Of a stretch of 64,000 bases of DNA, positions 41,575 to 50,615 are shown piece after piece. Below the pieces are notes generated by a model. The model made no database searches and was not told the DNA's origin. It saw only the letters and a program-made list of their open reading frames with translations. The DNA comes from Oryzobacter telluris. Lineage in GTDB: Bacteria; Actinomycetota; Actinomycetes; Actinomycetales; Dermatophilaceae. Position numbers and translations under genes: made by a program. How positions within the stretch are numbered: position 1 is the stretch's first letter; each line of letters opens with the position of its first letter. Location: positions 3,596,001 through 3,660,000 of the forward strand of contig NZ_CP170723.1 of the NCBI RefSeq assembly GCF_043099285.1, read 5' to 3'.

Positions 41575-43302
41575 CTACGCTACGGCCCTCTCCCGCAGGA
41601 GAGCCCAGCCATCCGTGGTGAACGCGCCGGGGTTCTTCTCGCCGTCGAGGACGACACCGGCCGGGCTCGTGGCCCGGACCCCGTCGACGACGACCCCGCG
41701 GCCGAGGTACGCGCCGTCGGTCGTCGTGCGCCAGCGCAGCCGGATCTCGCCCGCCGGGAGGTCGGCGCGGACCTGGGTCCAGCGCCGCTCGAACGTCCCC
41801 GCGATGCTGCCGTCGGTCTCGAGCGCCGACCCGCGGTCGCGGTGCGTGAAGGGCAGCTTCTGCCACGTCGCGCCGCCGTCGGAGGACGTCTCCAGGGTGA
41901 GCGGGTCGGTCTCCTCGGTGTCGAGGAAGAGGTCGAAGGCGAGCTTCGCGCCCTCCGACGGGACGGTGACCGCTGCCGTGAGCGTGGCCGTCGTGGCGTC
42001 GGATCCGCCTGAGTACCAGGCGGACTCGCCGTGGAGGGGGTTCAGGGGCATGGCCGCGGCCAGCCCGTGGGCCCACTCGCGCCGGGCGAGGTTGTTGCTC
42101 CCCCATGACCGCGACGGGTGCACGCGGTTGGTGAGGAGGATCGCGAACGACCGTGACGCGAAGTCGATGACGAACGACGTGCCGGTGTAGCCGGTGTGCC
42201 CCGCGGTGCGCGGACCCGAGAGGGCGTCCATGTACCACCGCTGGTCGAGCTCGAACCCGAGCCCGTGGCTGTCGCCGGGGAAGGCCTGGGTGAAGTTCGT
42301 GATGAGCTTCTCGACGCTCTCCCTGCTGAGGATGCGGTGGCCGTCGTAGGTGCCGCCGTTGAGCAGCGCCTGCGCGAGCACCGCCAGGTCGTCGGCGGTG
42401 GAGAACACGCCGGCGTGCCCGGCGACCCCGCCCAGCGACCAGGCGTTCTCGTCGTGGACCTCGCCCCACACCATCCCGCGGGGCGGGGTCGACTGGTACT
42501 CGGTGGCGGCGGTGCGCGACCGGTCGGTGGGGTTGTACCCGGTGTCGTCCATGCCGAGCGGCGCAGTGACCTTCTCGCGGACGACCTCGTCGAGGCCCTT
42601 CCCCGTCAGCCGCTCGACCATGACGCCGAGGGTGATGAGGTTGAGGTCGCTGTAGAGGTAGGTCGTCCCGACCGGGTTGGTGAGCTTCTGGTCCATCACG
42701 GCCTTGATCCGCGAGGCCTTGTCCGGGTACTTGCTGTACAGCGGCAGCCACGAGGTGAAGCCCGAGGTGTGGGTCAGCAGGTGGCGCACGGTGACGCCCT
42801 CCTTGCCGTTCGCCGCGAACTCCGGCAGGTACGTGGCGACCGGCGCCTCGAGGTCGACCGTGCCGTCCTCGATGAGCTGCACGGTGACGAGGGAGGTGAA
42901 GAGCTTGCTCACCGACGCGAGGTCGAAGACGGTGTCCTCGCGCATCGGGACCCACTGGTCGCGGGGCAGCTCGGTCGTGGCGTCCTTCCAGCGCGAGGCG
43001 TAGCCGCTCGTGTGCCGCCCGACGACGGCGCCGTCGTGGCCGACGAGGCCCACGGCGCCCGCGTACATCGGCTTTCCGCCGGGGGGCGCGGTCTCGTGCC
43101 CCTCGATGAGGGCGCCAGCGCGCGCGATGGGCTCGGGGTCGAGGCCGACGGCCTCGGGGGCGCGGTCGCGCAGCACGGTGGAGGCGGGCATGAATCCGTT
43201 CCGGGGGTCGTCGACGTCGTTCGCCTGCGCGGGCGCGGCGACGACGAGCGAGGCCGCGACGGCACCGGCGGTCACGACGGCGACCCGGCGCAGCGCGCTC
43301 AC
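41575..43302 (-). CDS. exported serine hydrolase, beta-lactamase/YbbE (AmiE-like) family
   Basis: A 575-residue exported serine hydrolase of the class C beta-lactamase fold. Signal peptide ALRRVAVVTAGAVAASLVVAAPAQAN. Catalytic motifs: FDLASVSKLFTSLVTVQLI (SxxK), TYLYSDLNLITLGVMVERLTG (YxN) and AGHTGYTGTSFVID (HTG). The long insert DDPRNGFMPASTVLRDRAPEAVGLDP is typical of Bacillus YbbE. An extra C-terminal beta domain of about 120 residues (LTAAVTVPSEGAKLAFDLFLDTEE) may bind the wall. Starts at GTG 43302, overlapping the namZ stop. By locus it would cleave peptide from muropeptides as AmiE does in Bacillus; enzyme specificity is inferred. Confidence 0.85.
   Translation of the reverse strand: MSALRRVAVVTAGAVAASLVVAAPAQANDVDDPRNGFMPASTVLRDRAPEAVGLDPEPIARAGALIEGHETAPPGGKPMYAGAVGLVGHDGAVVGRHTSGYASRWKDATTELPRDQWVPMREDTVFDLASVSKLFTSLVTVQLIEDGTVDLEAPVATYLPEFAANGKEGVTVRHLLTHTSGFTSWLPLYSKYPDKASRIKAVMDQKLTNPVGTTYLYSDLNLITLGVMVERLTGKGLDEVVREKVTAPLGMDDTGYNPTDRSRTAATEYQSTPPRGMVWGEVHDENAWSLGGVAGHAGVFSTADDLAVLAQALLNGGTYDGHRILSRESVEKLITNFTQAFPGDSHGLGFELDQRWYMDALSGPRTAGHTGYTGTSFVIDFASRSFAILLTNRVHPSRSWGSNNLARREWAHGLAAAMPLNPLHGESAWYSGGSDATTATLTAAVTVPSEGAKLAFDLFLDTEETDPLTLETSSDGGATWQKLPFTHRDRGSALETDGSIAGTFERRWTQVRADLPAGEIRLRWRTTTDGAYLGRGVVVDGVRATSPAGVVLDGEKNPGAFTTDGWALLRERAVA
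41577..41582 (-). promoter_or_regulatory. -10 box of possible leaderless murR promoter
   Basis: TAGCGT six bases before ATG 41570, lying within the last codons of the upstream hydrolase gene, so chance is possible. Confidence 0.35.
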
Positions 43303-44606
43303 GCCGCCGGCCCGCGGTAGATGAGGTACTGCTGGCGGCGCCGGTCGAAGTCGGCCAGCTCCTGCGCCCACGCCCCGACGACGTCGTCGGCCGAGGCCCC
43401 CGCGTCGACCTGCTCCCGCAGCCGGGTGGAGCCGGTCAGCTTGTCGATCCAGAACGGGCGCGCGGCGTCGTAGCTGTCCTTGCGCCAGGCGAAGTCGGCG
43501 TAGAGCGACCTCGCCGCGACGAGCATCTCCGCGCCGAGCCGCGGGCCGTCGACCGCGCGCGGGTCGGTGACGTGCACCTGGACCCCACCGCAGACCTTGC
43601 CCACGTGCTTGTTGACGACCGGGTTGAAGTAGGCCTCACGGAACTCCACCCCGGGCACGCCACGGCCGGCGAGGCGCTCGGCCCAGCGGTGGTCGACGTA
43701 GGGGGCGCCGATGAGCTCGAACGGGCGGGTGGTGCCGCGCCCCTCCGAGAGGTTGGTGCCCTCGAACAGGCAGGTGCCCGGGTAGGCCAGCGCGGTGTCG
43801 GGGGTCGGCATGTTGGGGCTCGGCAGCACCCACGGCAGGCCGGTGGCCCCGAAGGTGACGTCGCGGCGCCATCCGGCGACCTCGACGACGTCGAGCCGGG
43901 TGAGGCGCTTGCCCTCCTCCGCCTCGAGGAACTCGCCGTCGAAGAAGCGCGCCAGCTCGCCCACGGTCATCCCGTGCGCCTGGACGATCTCCTTGGCGCC
44001 GACGCCGGTGGTGAACTGCGTCGTCATCATCGGGCCGCGGGCGGTGCCGCCGGTGGGGTTCGGCCGGTCGAGGACGACGAAGGACGCCCCGGCGCGCACG
44101 GCGGCCCGCATCGCCGTGTACATCGACCAGATGTAGGTGTAGAACCGCGAGCCGACGTCCTGGATGTCGAAGACGAGGGTGTCGACGCCCGAGTCGGTGA
44201 TCATCCGGGCGAGGGAGGTGGCGGTGGCCCCGTAGGCGTCGTACACGGTGACCCCGGTGCGCGGGTCGGTGTGGGTCTCCTCGGCCTCGCCGGCCTGCGC
44301 GGTGCCGCGGAACCCGTGCTCGGGACCGAAGACGGCCTTGAGGTCGACGGCGCCGGAGTCGTGCATCTCGTCGACGACGCTGCGCAGGTCGGTGAGGATG
44401 CCGGTCGGGTTGGTGAGGACGCCGACCTTGCGGCCCGAGAGCACCCGCCAGCCGTCGGCCGCGGCGCGGTCGGCGCCGGGCGTGACGGGACGGGCCGGCA
44501 TCGGGGTGCTGCCGGTGGCCGCGAGCGCGGGGGCCGCGCCGAGGGTGGTGGCTGCGGCACCGAGGGCCGTGGCGGTGATGAGCTGACGACGGTCCATGCT
44601 GGGCAT
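43299..44606 (-). CDS. namZ: exo-beta-N-acetylmuramidase NamZ (DUF1343)
   Basis: A 435-residue DUF1343 protein, the family of Bacillus NamZ (YbbC), which releases MurNAc from the non-reducing end of glycan chains. Start ATG 44606 (MPSMDRRQLITATALGAAA) behind CAGGAGACC; DRRQLI plus the hydrophobic stretch suggests Tat export. Motifs: KVGVLTNPTGI, DLKAVFGPEHGFRGTAQAGE, DTLVFDIQDVGSRFYTYIW, SFVVLDRPNPTGG and NLSEGRGTTRPFELIGAP, all conserved in the family; the Glu in FGPEHGFRG is a probable catalytic residue. It is 25 bases downstream of nagZ; together they strip glycan strands from their ends. Confidence 0.92.
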   Translation of the reverse strand: MPSMDRRQLITATALGAAATTLGAAPALAATGSTPMPARPVTPGADRAAADGWRVLSGRKVGVLTNPTGILTDLRSVVDEMHDSGAVDLKAVFGPEHGFRGTAQAGEAEETHTDPRTGVTVYDAYGATATSLARMITDSGVDTLVFDIQDVGSRFYTYIWSMYTAMRAAVRAGASFVVLDRPNPTGGTARGPMMTTQFTTGVGAKEIVQAHGMTVGELARFFDGEFLEAEEGKRLTRLDVVEVAGWRRDVTFGATGLPWVLPSPNMPTPDTALAYPGTCLFEGTNLSEGRGTTRPFELIGAPYVDHRWAERLAGRGVPGVEFREAYFNPVVNKHVGKVCGGVQVHVTDPRAVDGPRLGAEMLVAARSLYADFAWRKDSYDAARPFWIDKLTGSTRLREQVDAGASADDVVGAWAQELADFDRRRQQYLIYRGPAA

Positions 44607-44631
44607 CAGGGGTCTCCTGGTGGTGGCGGGG

Positions 44632-46437
44632 TCAGTAGGTGAGGCCGTGGCCGAAGGCGTAGAGCACGGTGTCCGGGTCGTCCTTGGTCGGGATGTCGAC
44701 CGGCAGGTGACCGGTGGGCGACACGGCCCCGGTGATGACGCGCGCGGCCGCCTCGATGGCGACCGGGCTGTACGAGTACGTCGCAAGGTAGGTCTCGACG
44801 TCGCCGAGGTACGCGACGTCGTACGGGTCGCGGGTGGCGACGACGACGACCGGGACCCCGGTGGCCCGCAGCTGCGCGACGAGCTTCTGCTGGCCGCGGT
44901 TCTTGTCGGTGACCGCGGTGTCCCAGGCCTTCATCGTCGTGACGACGACGGCGTCCTGGCCGGCCGCCTTGGCGACCGCCGCGGCGACCTGCGCGTCGGT
45001 GGGCGACGTGCCCGTCTGGTGCACGGTGGTCGCCGCGCCCTTGGCCTTGAGGCCGTCGGCGAGGATCTGGGTCGTCGTCACGCCGTAGCCGGTGACGAGC
45101 ACCTTCTTGCCGGAGACCGCGAGCGGGAGGACCTTGTCGTCGTTGCGGACGAGGGTCGTGGTCCGGTTTGTCACGGCGGCCGCGGTCGCGAGGTGCTCGG
45201 GGGTGCCGACCTTGGTGGCGACCTGAGCGACGTCGACCATCGCCTGGTCGACGAGGCCGCGGTGGTACTTCAGCTCCAGGACGCGGCGCACCTTGTCGTC
45301 GAGGTCCTTCTGCGGGATCCGGCCGGTGGTGACCGCGTCGACGACCGCGCCGAAGGCCGCCTCGGGCGCGGGGGTCATGAGCAGCTGGTCGGCGCCGGCG
45401 AGGAGGGCGCGGACCGCGACCTCGGCATCCGGGTAGAGGTCGCGCACGCCCTGCATCTCGAGCGAGTCGGTGATGATGACGCCCTCGAAGCCGAGCTCCT
45501 CGCGCAGCAGGCCGGTGAGGATGGGGTGGCTCAGGGTGGCGGGGTGGCCCGAGTCGTCGAACGCGGGGACCGAGAGGTGCGCGGTCATCACCATGTCGAT
45601 GCCGGCGGCGAAGGCCGCGCGGAACGGCGGCGCGTCGAGCTCCTCCCACTCCTCGCGGGTGTGGGTGATGATCGGGAACGCGACGTGGCTGTCCGTGGCG
45701 GTGTCGCCGTGGCCGGGGAAGTGCTTGGCCGAGGCGGCGACGCCGCCGTCCTCTTGGTAGCCGCGGACCTGGGCGGCGACCATCTCGGCCGCGAGCGCCG
45801 GGCTCGAGGAGAACGAGCGGGTGCCGATGACCGGGTTCAGCGGGTTGACGTTGGTGTCGGCGACGGGGGCGAAGTTCGTCGTCACGCCCATCGCGCGCAG
45901 CTCCTGGCCGGTGATGGCGGCGGCGGTGCGGGCGTCGTCGGCGCTGCGGCCGGCGCCGAGCGCCATCGAACCGGGGAACTGGGTGGCCGGCGGGCCGATG
46001 CGGGTGACGACGCCCTGCTCCTGGTCGATGCCGATGGTCAGCGGCACCCGGGCCTTGGTCGGGCGGGCGGCCGCGGCCTCCTGGAGGCCGTTGGACAGGC
46101 CGGCGATCTGCTGGGGGTTCTTCACGCTGTCGGTCCAGGCGAAGTAGATGACGCCGCCGAGGGCGAACTTCTGCACGACCTCGGCCGGGCTGGCCACGCC
46201 GTAGAGCGGGACGTTGCGGGCGTCGGGGGTCGTGGCGTCGCTGCCGTAGACCTGCTGGACGAAGAGCTGGCCGACCTTCTCGCGCAGCGTCATCCGCCGC
46301 AGCGTCGACTCCGCCCAGCCACGAGCGGCGGGGCCGGGGCGCACGGGGGCGGCCACGGCGGCGGGCAGCGCGGCTCCCGCGAAGGCGAGGACGAGTCCTC
46401 CGGTCAGGGCGGTGCGACGGGTGAGCGTCCGGGACAT
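44632..46437 (-). CDS. nagZ: exported beta-N-acetylglucosaminidase NagZ (GH3)
   Basis: A 601-residue glycoside hydrolase family 3 enzyme that removes GlcNAc from muropeptides. The signal RRTALTGGLVLAFAGAALPAAVAA has a Tat-like twin Arg. The NagZ-type catalytic loop KHFPGHGDTATDSH (239-252) carries the Asp249/His251 dyad, and the nucleophile is Asp324 in VIITDSLEMQGV. The second, C-terminal domain (KVLPLAVSGKKVLVTGYG and beyond) makes it the two-domain Bacillus YbbD type. First gene of nagZ-namZ-amiE-like-murR; ribosome site CGGAGGATCC. It acts outside the cell on peptidoglycan. Confidence 0.93.
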   Translation of the reverse strand: MSRTLTRRTALTGGLVLAFAGAALPAAVAAPVRPGPAARGWAESTLRRMTLREKVGQLFVQQVYGSDATTPDARNVPLYGVASPAEVVQKFALGGVIYFAWTDSVKNPQQIAGLSNGLQEAAAARPTKARVPLTIGIDQEQGVVTRIGPPATQFPGSMALGAGRSADDARTAAAITGQELRAMGVTTNFAPVADTNVNPLNPVIGTRSFSSSPALAAEMVAAQVRGYQEDGGVAASAKHFPGHGDTATDSHVAFPIITHTREEWEELDAPPFRAAFAAGIDMVMTAHLSVPAFDDSGHPATLSHPILTGLLREELGFEGVIITDSLEMQGVRDLYPDAEVAVRALLAGADQLLMTPAPEAAFGAVVDAVTTGRIPQKDLDDKVRRVLELKYHRGLVDQAMVDVAQVATKVGTPEHLATAAAVTNRTTTLVRNDDKVLPLAVSGKKVLVTGYGVTTTQILADGLKAKGAATTVHQTGTSPTDAQVAAAVAKAAGQDAVVVTTMKAWDTAVTDKNRGQQKLVAQLRATGVPVVVVATRDPYDVAYLGDVETYLATYSYSPVAIEAAARVITGAVSPTGHLPVDIPTKDDPDTVLYAFGHGLTY

Positions 46438-46459
46438 CAGGGGATCCTCCGTGTTACTC

Positions 46460-46481
46460 GTTCACGACTTTGTGCGAGAAC
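46460..46481. promoter_or_regulatory. possible regulator site upstream of nagZ
   Basis: Imperfect dyad with outer arms GTTC...GAAC (GTTCACGACTT/TGTGCGAGAAC), 22 bases before the nagZ start. Half-site TTCACG also occurs in the murQ operator. Weak evidence. Confidence 0.3.
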
Positions 46482-46567
46482 ATGAAACTTAGTTACCGAT
46501 TCGGCGGAGGTCAACGGGAGGCGCGGGGCGTCCGGGTAAAGATCGCGTCAGGAATCCCTCTCGCGGC

Positions 46568-46613
46568 GAGTGCGGAAGTGGTCGCCCAGGCAGCCGGTTC
46601 CGCACTCACGGCG
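46568..46613. repeat. 46-bp palindromic unit, tandem copy 1
   Basis: GAGTGCGGAA and TTCCGCACTC form 10-bp arms. 44 of 46 bases match copy 2 at 46629-46674. Confidence 0.8.
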
Positions 46614-46628
46614 GGCACGGTTCGCCGT

Positions 46629-46674
46629 GAGTGCGGACGTGGTCGCTCAGGCAGCCGGTTCCGCACTCACGGCG
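46629..46674. repeat. 46-bp palindromic unit, tandem copy 2
   Basis: With flanking bases, arms extend to 15 bp (CGCCGTGAGTGCGGA and complement). Repeats copy 1 in the same orientation with a 61-bp period. Together they fill the intergenic gap between divergent nagZ and the acyl-CoA synthetase gene. Confidence 0.8.
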
Positions 46675-46774
46675 AGGAGATCGAGCGGTCCGTTCGGCGC
46701 GGATGACGCCCGCCCACCTCCCGCTCGGCGCACCGGGGCTGGCGGCGAGGTCCGCGGGCCCGCACGATGGGGCG

Positions 46775-48682
46775 ATGAGCACCGGCGCCTACGCAGCGGC
46801 CTACGAGCAGTCGATCTCCGACCCCACGGCCTTCTGGTCCGCGGCGGCGCAGGCCATCGAGTGGAGCAGCCCGCCCACCACCGTGCTCGACGACACCAAC
46901 CCGCCGTTCTACCGGTGGTTCCGCGGCGGGCGGCTCAACACCTGCTTCAACGCCCTGGACCGCCACGTGCGCGACGGCCGTGGCGACCAGGTGGCGCTCG
47001 TCCACGACAGCCCGGTCACCGGCACGGTCACGTCGTTCACCTACCGCGAGCTGCTCGACCGGGTCGCGACCTTCGCCGGGGCGCTGGCGTCGCTGGGCGT
47101 CGAGAAGGGCGACCGGGTCGTCATCTACATGCCGATGGTCCCCGAGGCCGTCGTCGCGATGCTCGCCTGCGCGCGGCTCGGGGCGGTCCACTCCGTCGTC
47201 TTCGGCGGGTTCGCCCCGGCCGAGCTGGCCGCGCGCATCGAGGACGCCCGGCCGAAGGTCGTCGTCGCGGCGAGCTGTGGCATCGAGCCCACCCGCGTCG
47301 TGGAGTACAAGCCGATGCTCGACGGGGCGCTCGACCGCAGCAGCCACACCCCCGAGTCGGTCATCGTGCTCCAGCGGCCGCAGGCCCGGGCCGCGGTCGG
47401 CGAGCGCGACACCGACTGGGAGGAGCTCGACTGGGACGAGCTGGTCGCCGACGCCGAACCGGCCGAGTGCGTCGACGTCGAGGCCACCGACCCGCTCTAC
47501 GTGCTCTACACCTCGGGCACCACGGGCCGGCCCAAGGGCATCGTCCGCGACAACGGGGGCCACGCGGTGGCGCTGCGCTGGTCGATGGAGAACATCTACG
47601 ACATCGGGCCGGGCGACACCTTCTTCACGGCGTCCGACGTCGGCTGGGTCGTCGGCCACTCCTACATCGTCTACGGGCCCCTGCTCACCGGCGCGACCAC
47701 CGTGCTCTACGAGGGCAAGCCGGTCGGCACGCCCGACGCCGGGGCCTTCTGGCGGGTCTGCGCCACGTACGGCGCGAAGGCGATGTTCACCGCGCCCACG
47801 GCCTACCGCGCCATCAAGCGCGAGGACCCGCAGGGCGCCCTGCTCGCCGGCCACGACCTGTCCCGCCTCGAGACCGTCTTCCTCGCGGGCGAGCGGCTCG
47901 ACCCCGACACCTACGAGTGGGCGACCTCGACCCTGGGAATCCCGGTCGTCGACCACTGGTGGCAGACCGAGACCGGCTGGCCCATCGCGGCGAACCTGCG
48001 CGGGCTCGAGCCCCTCCCGATCAAGCCGGGGTCACCCTCGGTGCGCGTCCCCGGCTTCGACGTCCGCGTTCTCGACGACCGGGGTGAGGAGGTGCCGGCG
48101 GGTACCGAGGGCGCCATCGCCATCCGGCTGCCGCTGCCCCCCGGCACGCTGCCGACCCTGTGGGAGGACGACCAGCGCTACGTCGACGGCTACCTGTCGG
48201 TCTACGAGGGGTACTACCTCACCGGCGACGGCGGCTCCATCGACGCCGACGGGTACCTGTTCGTCATGGGCCGCACCGACGACGTCCTCAACGTCGCCGG
48301 GCACCGGCTGTCGACCGGGTCGATCGAGGCCGCGCTGGCCGGGCACCCCGACGTCGCCGAGTGCGCCGTCATCGGGGTGGCCGACGACCTCAAGGGCCAG
48401 GTGCCGCGGGGGCTCGTCGTCCTCAAGGGCGGGGTCGACGGTGCGGCCGAGGGCGACCGGATCCGGACCGAGCTCGTGCAGCGGGTCCGCGACGAGGTGG
48501 GTGCCGTGGCCAGCCTGCGCCAGGTGGACGTCGTCGCGGCACTGCCGAAGACGCGCTCGGGGAAGATCCTGCGCAAGACGATGCGCGAGATCGCCGACGG
48601 CAAGGTCCCCGTCGTGCCCGGCACCATCGAGGACGCCTCCGTCCTCGACCGCCTCACCCCCGTCCTGCGCCCCACCCCCTGA
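46775..48682 (+). CDS. prpE: propionyl-CoA synthetase (acetyl-CoA synthetase-like)
   Basis: A 635-residue AMP-forming acyl-CoA synthetase. Start ATG 46775 (MSTGAYAAAYEQSISDPTAFW) fits the family N-terminus. ATP motif VLYTSGTTGRPKGIVRDNGGHAVAL; the sequence IVRDxGGH..AL is a hallmark of propionyl-CoA synthetases rather than acetyl-CoA synthetases. Further conserved parts: FTASDVGWVVGHSYIVYGPLL, VDHWWQTETGWPI, and the acetylation site loop PKTRSGKILRKTMR near the C-terminus (Lys regulated by acyl-lysine in many species). It activates propionate to propionyl-CoA. Monocistronic, divergent from nagZ. Confidence 0.88.
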   Translation: MSTGAYAAAYEQSISDPTAFWSAAAQAIEWSSPPTTVLDDTNPPFYRWFRGGRLNTCFNALDRHVRDGRGDQVALVHDSPVTGTVTSFTYRELLDRVATFAGALASLGVEKGDRVVIYMPMVPEAVVAMLACARLGAVHSVVFGGFAPAELAARIEDARPKVVVAASCGIEPTRVVEYKPMLDGALDRSSHTPESVIVLQRPQARAAVGERDTDWEELDWDELVADAEPAECVDVEATDPLYVLYTSGTTGRPKGIVRDNGGHAVALRWSMENIYDIGPGDTFFTASDVGWVVGHSYIVYGPLLTGATTVLYEGKPVGTPDAGAFWRVCATYGAKAMFTAPTAYRAIKREDPQGALLAGHDLSRLETVFLAGERLDPDTYEWATSTLGIPVVDHWWQTETGWPIAANLRGLEPLPIKPGSPSVRVPGFDVRVLDDRGEEVPAGTEGAIAIRLPLPPGTLPTLWEDDQRYVDGYLSVYEGYYLTGDGGSIDADGYLFVMGRTDDVLNVAGHRLSTGSIEAALAGHPDVAECAVIGVADDLKGQVPRGLVVLKGGVDGAAEGDRIRTELVQRVRDEVGAVASLRQVDVVAALPKTRSGKILRKTMREIADGKVPVVPGTIEDASVLDRLTPVLRPTP

Positions 48683-48869
48683 CGACGGCCCCCGAGGTTC
48701 TGCGCCGTCACGGGGATGACGCGGAACCTTGCGGATGGCGCGGGTACATCCGCGTCTGTGAGAACTTCCGCGTCGTCGCAGTGATGGCGCAGATCCTCGC
48801 GGTCTGCGCGAAATCCCTGCGGGCCAGACCTGCGGCCCTACGCTCCGGGGACGCAACCGGGGAGGGCCC

Positions 48870-49247
48870 ATGGCGGGGTGGTTCCAGCGGCGCATCGTGC
48901 GCGCCGACCTGCGCGACACGGACATCGTGTCGAGCACCGGGGCGGGGGTGCACCGGTTCGGCGAGTACCTCGAGGACGGCCGCGGCGGGCGCTGGTTCTG
49001 GCTGGTCGCCTCGGTGACCCAGCTGGCGCTCTTCCTCGCCCTGCCGCTCCTCCTCGCGTGGGGCATCTGGGAGCGCAGCGACCTCGACCGCGGCGACCCG
49101 GTGCGGGTGGGCCTCGTCGTCATCGTCGCGGTGGTGTCGTGGTGGTGCGCCCTCGTCTGGCAGGGGTCGGTGCGGGGGATGACGCGGGCCCTGTCGGCGC
49201 CGCAGCGTGAGTGGGACCCCGGCGAGGACGAGGACGGCGAGGGCTGA
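48870..49247 (+). CDS. small membrane protein
   Basis: A 125-residue protein behind CGGGGAGGGCCC. Two helices: WFWLVASVTQLALFLALPLLLAW and VGLVVIVAVVSWWCALVWQGS, the N-terminal 45 residues being basic/soluble (MAGWFQRRIVRADLRDTDIV) and the C-terminus acidic (DPGEDEDGEG). No family recognised. The 187 bases before it hold several imperfect hairpins (for example 48760-48766 region and GCGCAGATCC...GGTCTGCGC) but no other gene. Confidence 0.7.
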   Translation: MAGWFQRRIVRADLRDTDIVSSTGAGVHRFGEYLEDGRGGRWFWLVASVTQLALFLALPLLLAWGIWERSDLDRGDPVRVGLVVIVAVVSWWCALVWQGSVRGMTRALSAPQREWDPGEDEDGEG

Positions 49248-49249
49248 CC

Positions 49250-50104
49250 TCAGCCCCGGTCGCGGTAGCGCCCGGGAGTCACGCCGACGAGCGCGGTGAA
49301 GTCGCGGGTGAAGTGCGCCTGGTCGTACCAGCCCCAGCGGTGCGCGAGGTCGGTGAGCGGACCCTCGAAGCCGGCGTCGAGCTCGGCGACCGCGTCGTGC
49401 ATCCGGTACCGCCCCAGCACCCACTTGGGCCCGACGCCGACCAGGTCGAGGAAGAGCCGCTGCAGGGTGCGCGGCGTGGTGGCGAAGCGCTCGGCGACGT
49501 CGGCCACGGCGAGGAGGTCGTGGTCGTCGAGCATCGCGGCGCACACCGCGAGGAGGAGGTCGTGGCGCTCGTCGGGTGCCGCGCCGACCGAGGCCAGCGC
49601 GTCCTCGGCGAGCGCCGCCCACCGCTCGGGCGCCTCGGCGAGCGGGGGCTCGGCCAGGGCCGCGCAGACCTCGGCGGGCAGGACCTCCCGCGCCGGGACC
49701 ACGGCGTCGACCCAGTCACGCGCCCGCGCTCCGGTGAGCGCCGCGAGACCACCCGGCCGGAACCGGACGCCCACCACCCGCCCGCTCCCGCGGATCTCGA
49801 CGTCGAAGCGCCGGGTGACCACGCCCGTGACGAGCAGCGTCTCCCCCGGCGGCAGGCCGTCGCGGGTGTGGTCGCCGACCTCGAGGGTGAGGCTGCACGT
49901 GGGGTGCGGCAGGGTCTGGCTCTGGTGGCCGGTGCCGGGGGGCAGGTCCCAGCGCAGCGCCCAGTGGTTCTCCACCCACCGGTCGACGGCCGGATCGCAG
50001 GGCCAGCGGCGGAGCTCGACGTGGCGCGCCAGCTCGTCGGGGCGCAGGATGCCGGCCGTCGACGCCGTGCGCGCCGGGTCTGTCGCCTTTGTCCTAGCCA
50101 CCAC
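49250..50104 (-). CDS. AraC-family transcriptional regulator
   Basis: A 284-residue regulator with an N-terminal ligand/effector domain (HWALRWDLPPGTGHQSQTLPHP; GVRFRPGGLAALTG, as in the DUF6597-type sensor of AraC proteins) and a C-terminal double helix-turn-helix (AERFATTPRTLQRLFLDLVGVGPKWVLGRYRMHDAV...LAHRWGWYDQAHFTRDFTALVGVTPGRYR). Starts with GTG 50104, six bases after a TAGGCT box, so leaderless. It is divergent from a VOC-family gene 60 bases away, which is a likely target. Confidence 0.92.
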   Translation of the reverse strand: MVARTKATDPARTASTAGILRPDELARHVELRRWPCDPAVDRWVENHWALRWDLPPGTGHQSQTLPHPTCSLTLEVGDHTRDGLPPGETLLVTGVVTRRFDVEIRGSGRVVGVRFRPGGLAALTGARARDWVDAVVPAREVLPAEVCAALAEPPLAEAPERWAALAEDALASVGAAPDERHDLLLAVCAAMLDDHDLLAVADVAERFATTPRTLQRLFLDLVGVGPKWVLGRYRMHDAVAELDAGFEGPLTDLAHRWGWYDQAHFTRDFTALVGVTPGRYRDRG

Positions 50105-50110
50105 GGGGGC

Positions 50111-50116
50111 AGCCTA
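50111..50116 (-). promoter_or_regulatory. -10 box of leaderless AraC-gene promoter
   Basis: TAGGCT six bases before GTG 50104 on the minus strand, no ribosome site. Confidence 0.45.
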
Positions 50117-50164
50117 GGCAGGATCGGTGACACCCGACCCGTCCCCGACGAGAGGCAGCACCCC

Positions 50165-50536
50165 ATGGCACTCGCCACCTTGAAGATGGTCACGCTCGAC
50201 AGCACCGACGCCCGCCGCGACGCCGCCTTCTGGTCGGCGGTCCTGGGCTGGGACGTCGCCGCGGTCGAGGACGAGTACGCGATGCTCTCCGGGCCGGGGG
50301 GGATGGCGCTGGGCCTGGGCACGCTCGCCGACCACGAGCCCCCCGGCTGGCCGAACGAGCACGGCAGCAAGCAGTTCCACTTCGACCTCGCCGTCGAGGA
50401 CCTCGACGCCGCGGCCTCCGACATCGTGGGTCTGGGCGCCACCCTCCCCGACGAGCAGCCGGGCGAGACCTGGCGCGTCCTGCTCGACCCGAGCGGTCAC
50501 CCCTTCTGCCTCACCCTCGCCGGCAACTGGGGCTGA
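50165..50536 (+). CDS. VOC-family (glyoxalase-like) protein
   Basis: A 123-residue vicinal-oxygen-chelate protein with the two beta-alpha-beta-beta-beta repeats: MVTLDSTDARRDAAFWSAVLGWDVAAVEDEYAM and HFDLAVEDLDAAASDIVGLGATLPDEQPGETWRVLLDPSGHPFCL. The metal-ligand pattern is incomplete (His134-type ligand HFDL, but the first is replaced by a T/V), so the activity is uncertain; many such proteins bind drugs or metabolites. Divergent with the AraC regulator. Start ATG 50165 follows GAGAGGCAGC. Confidence 0.85.
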   Translation: MALATLKMVTLDSTDARRDAAFWSAVLGWDVAAVEDEYAMLSGPGGMALGLGTLADHEPPGWPNEHGSKQFHFDLAVEDLDAAASDIVGLGATLPDEQPGETWRVLLDPSGHPFCLTLAGNWG

Positions 50537-50615
50537 GCCACCCCGGGCGCGGGCGACGCTTCCGCCTCGCGGACGCTCCCGCGCCCCGGCCGGGCTTCGC
50601 GGCAGGGTGGGGCCC

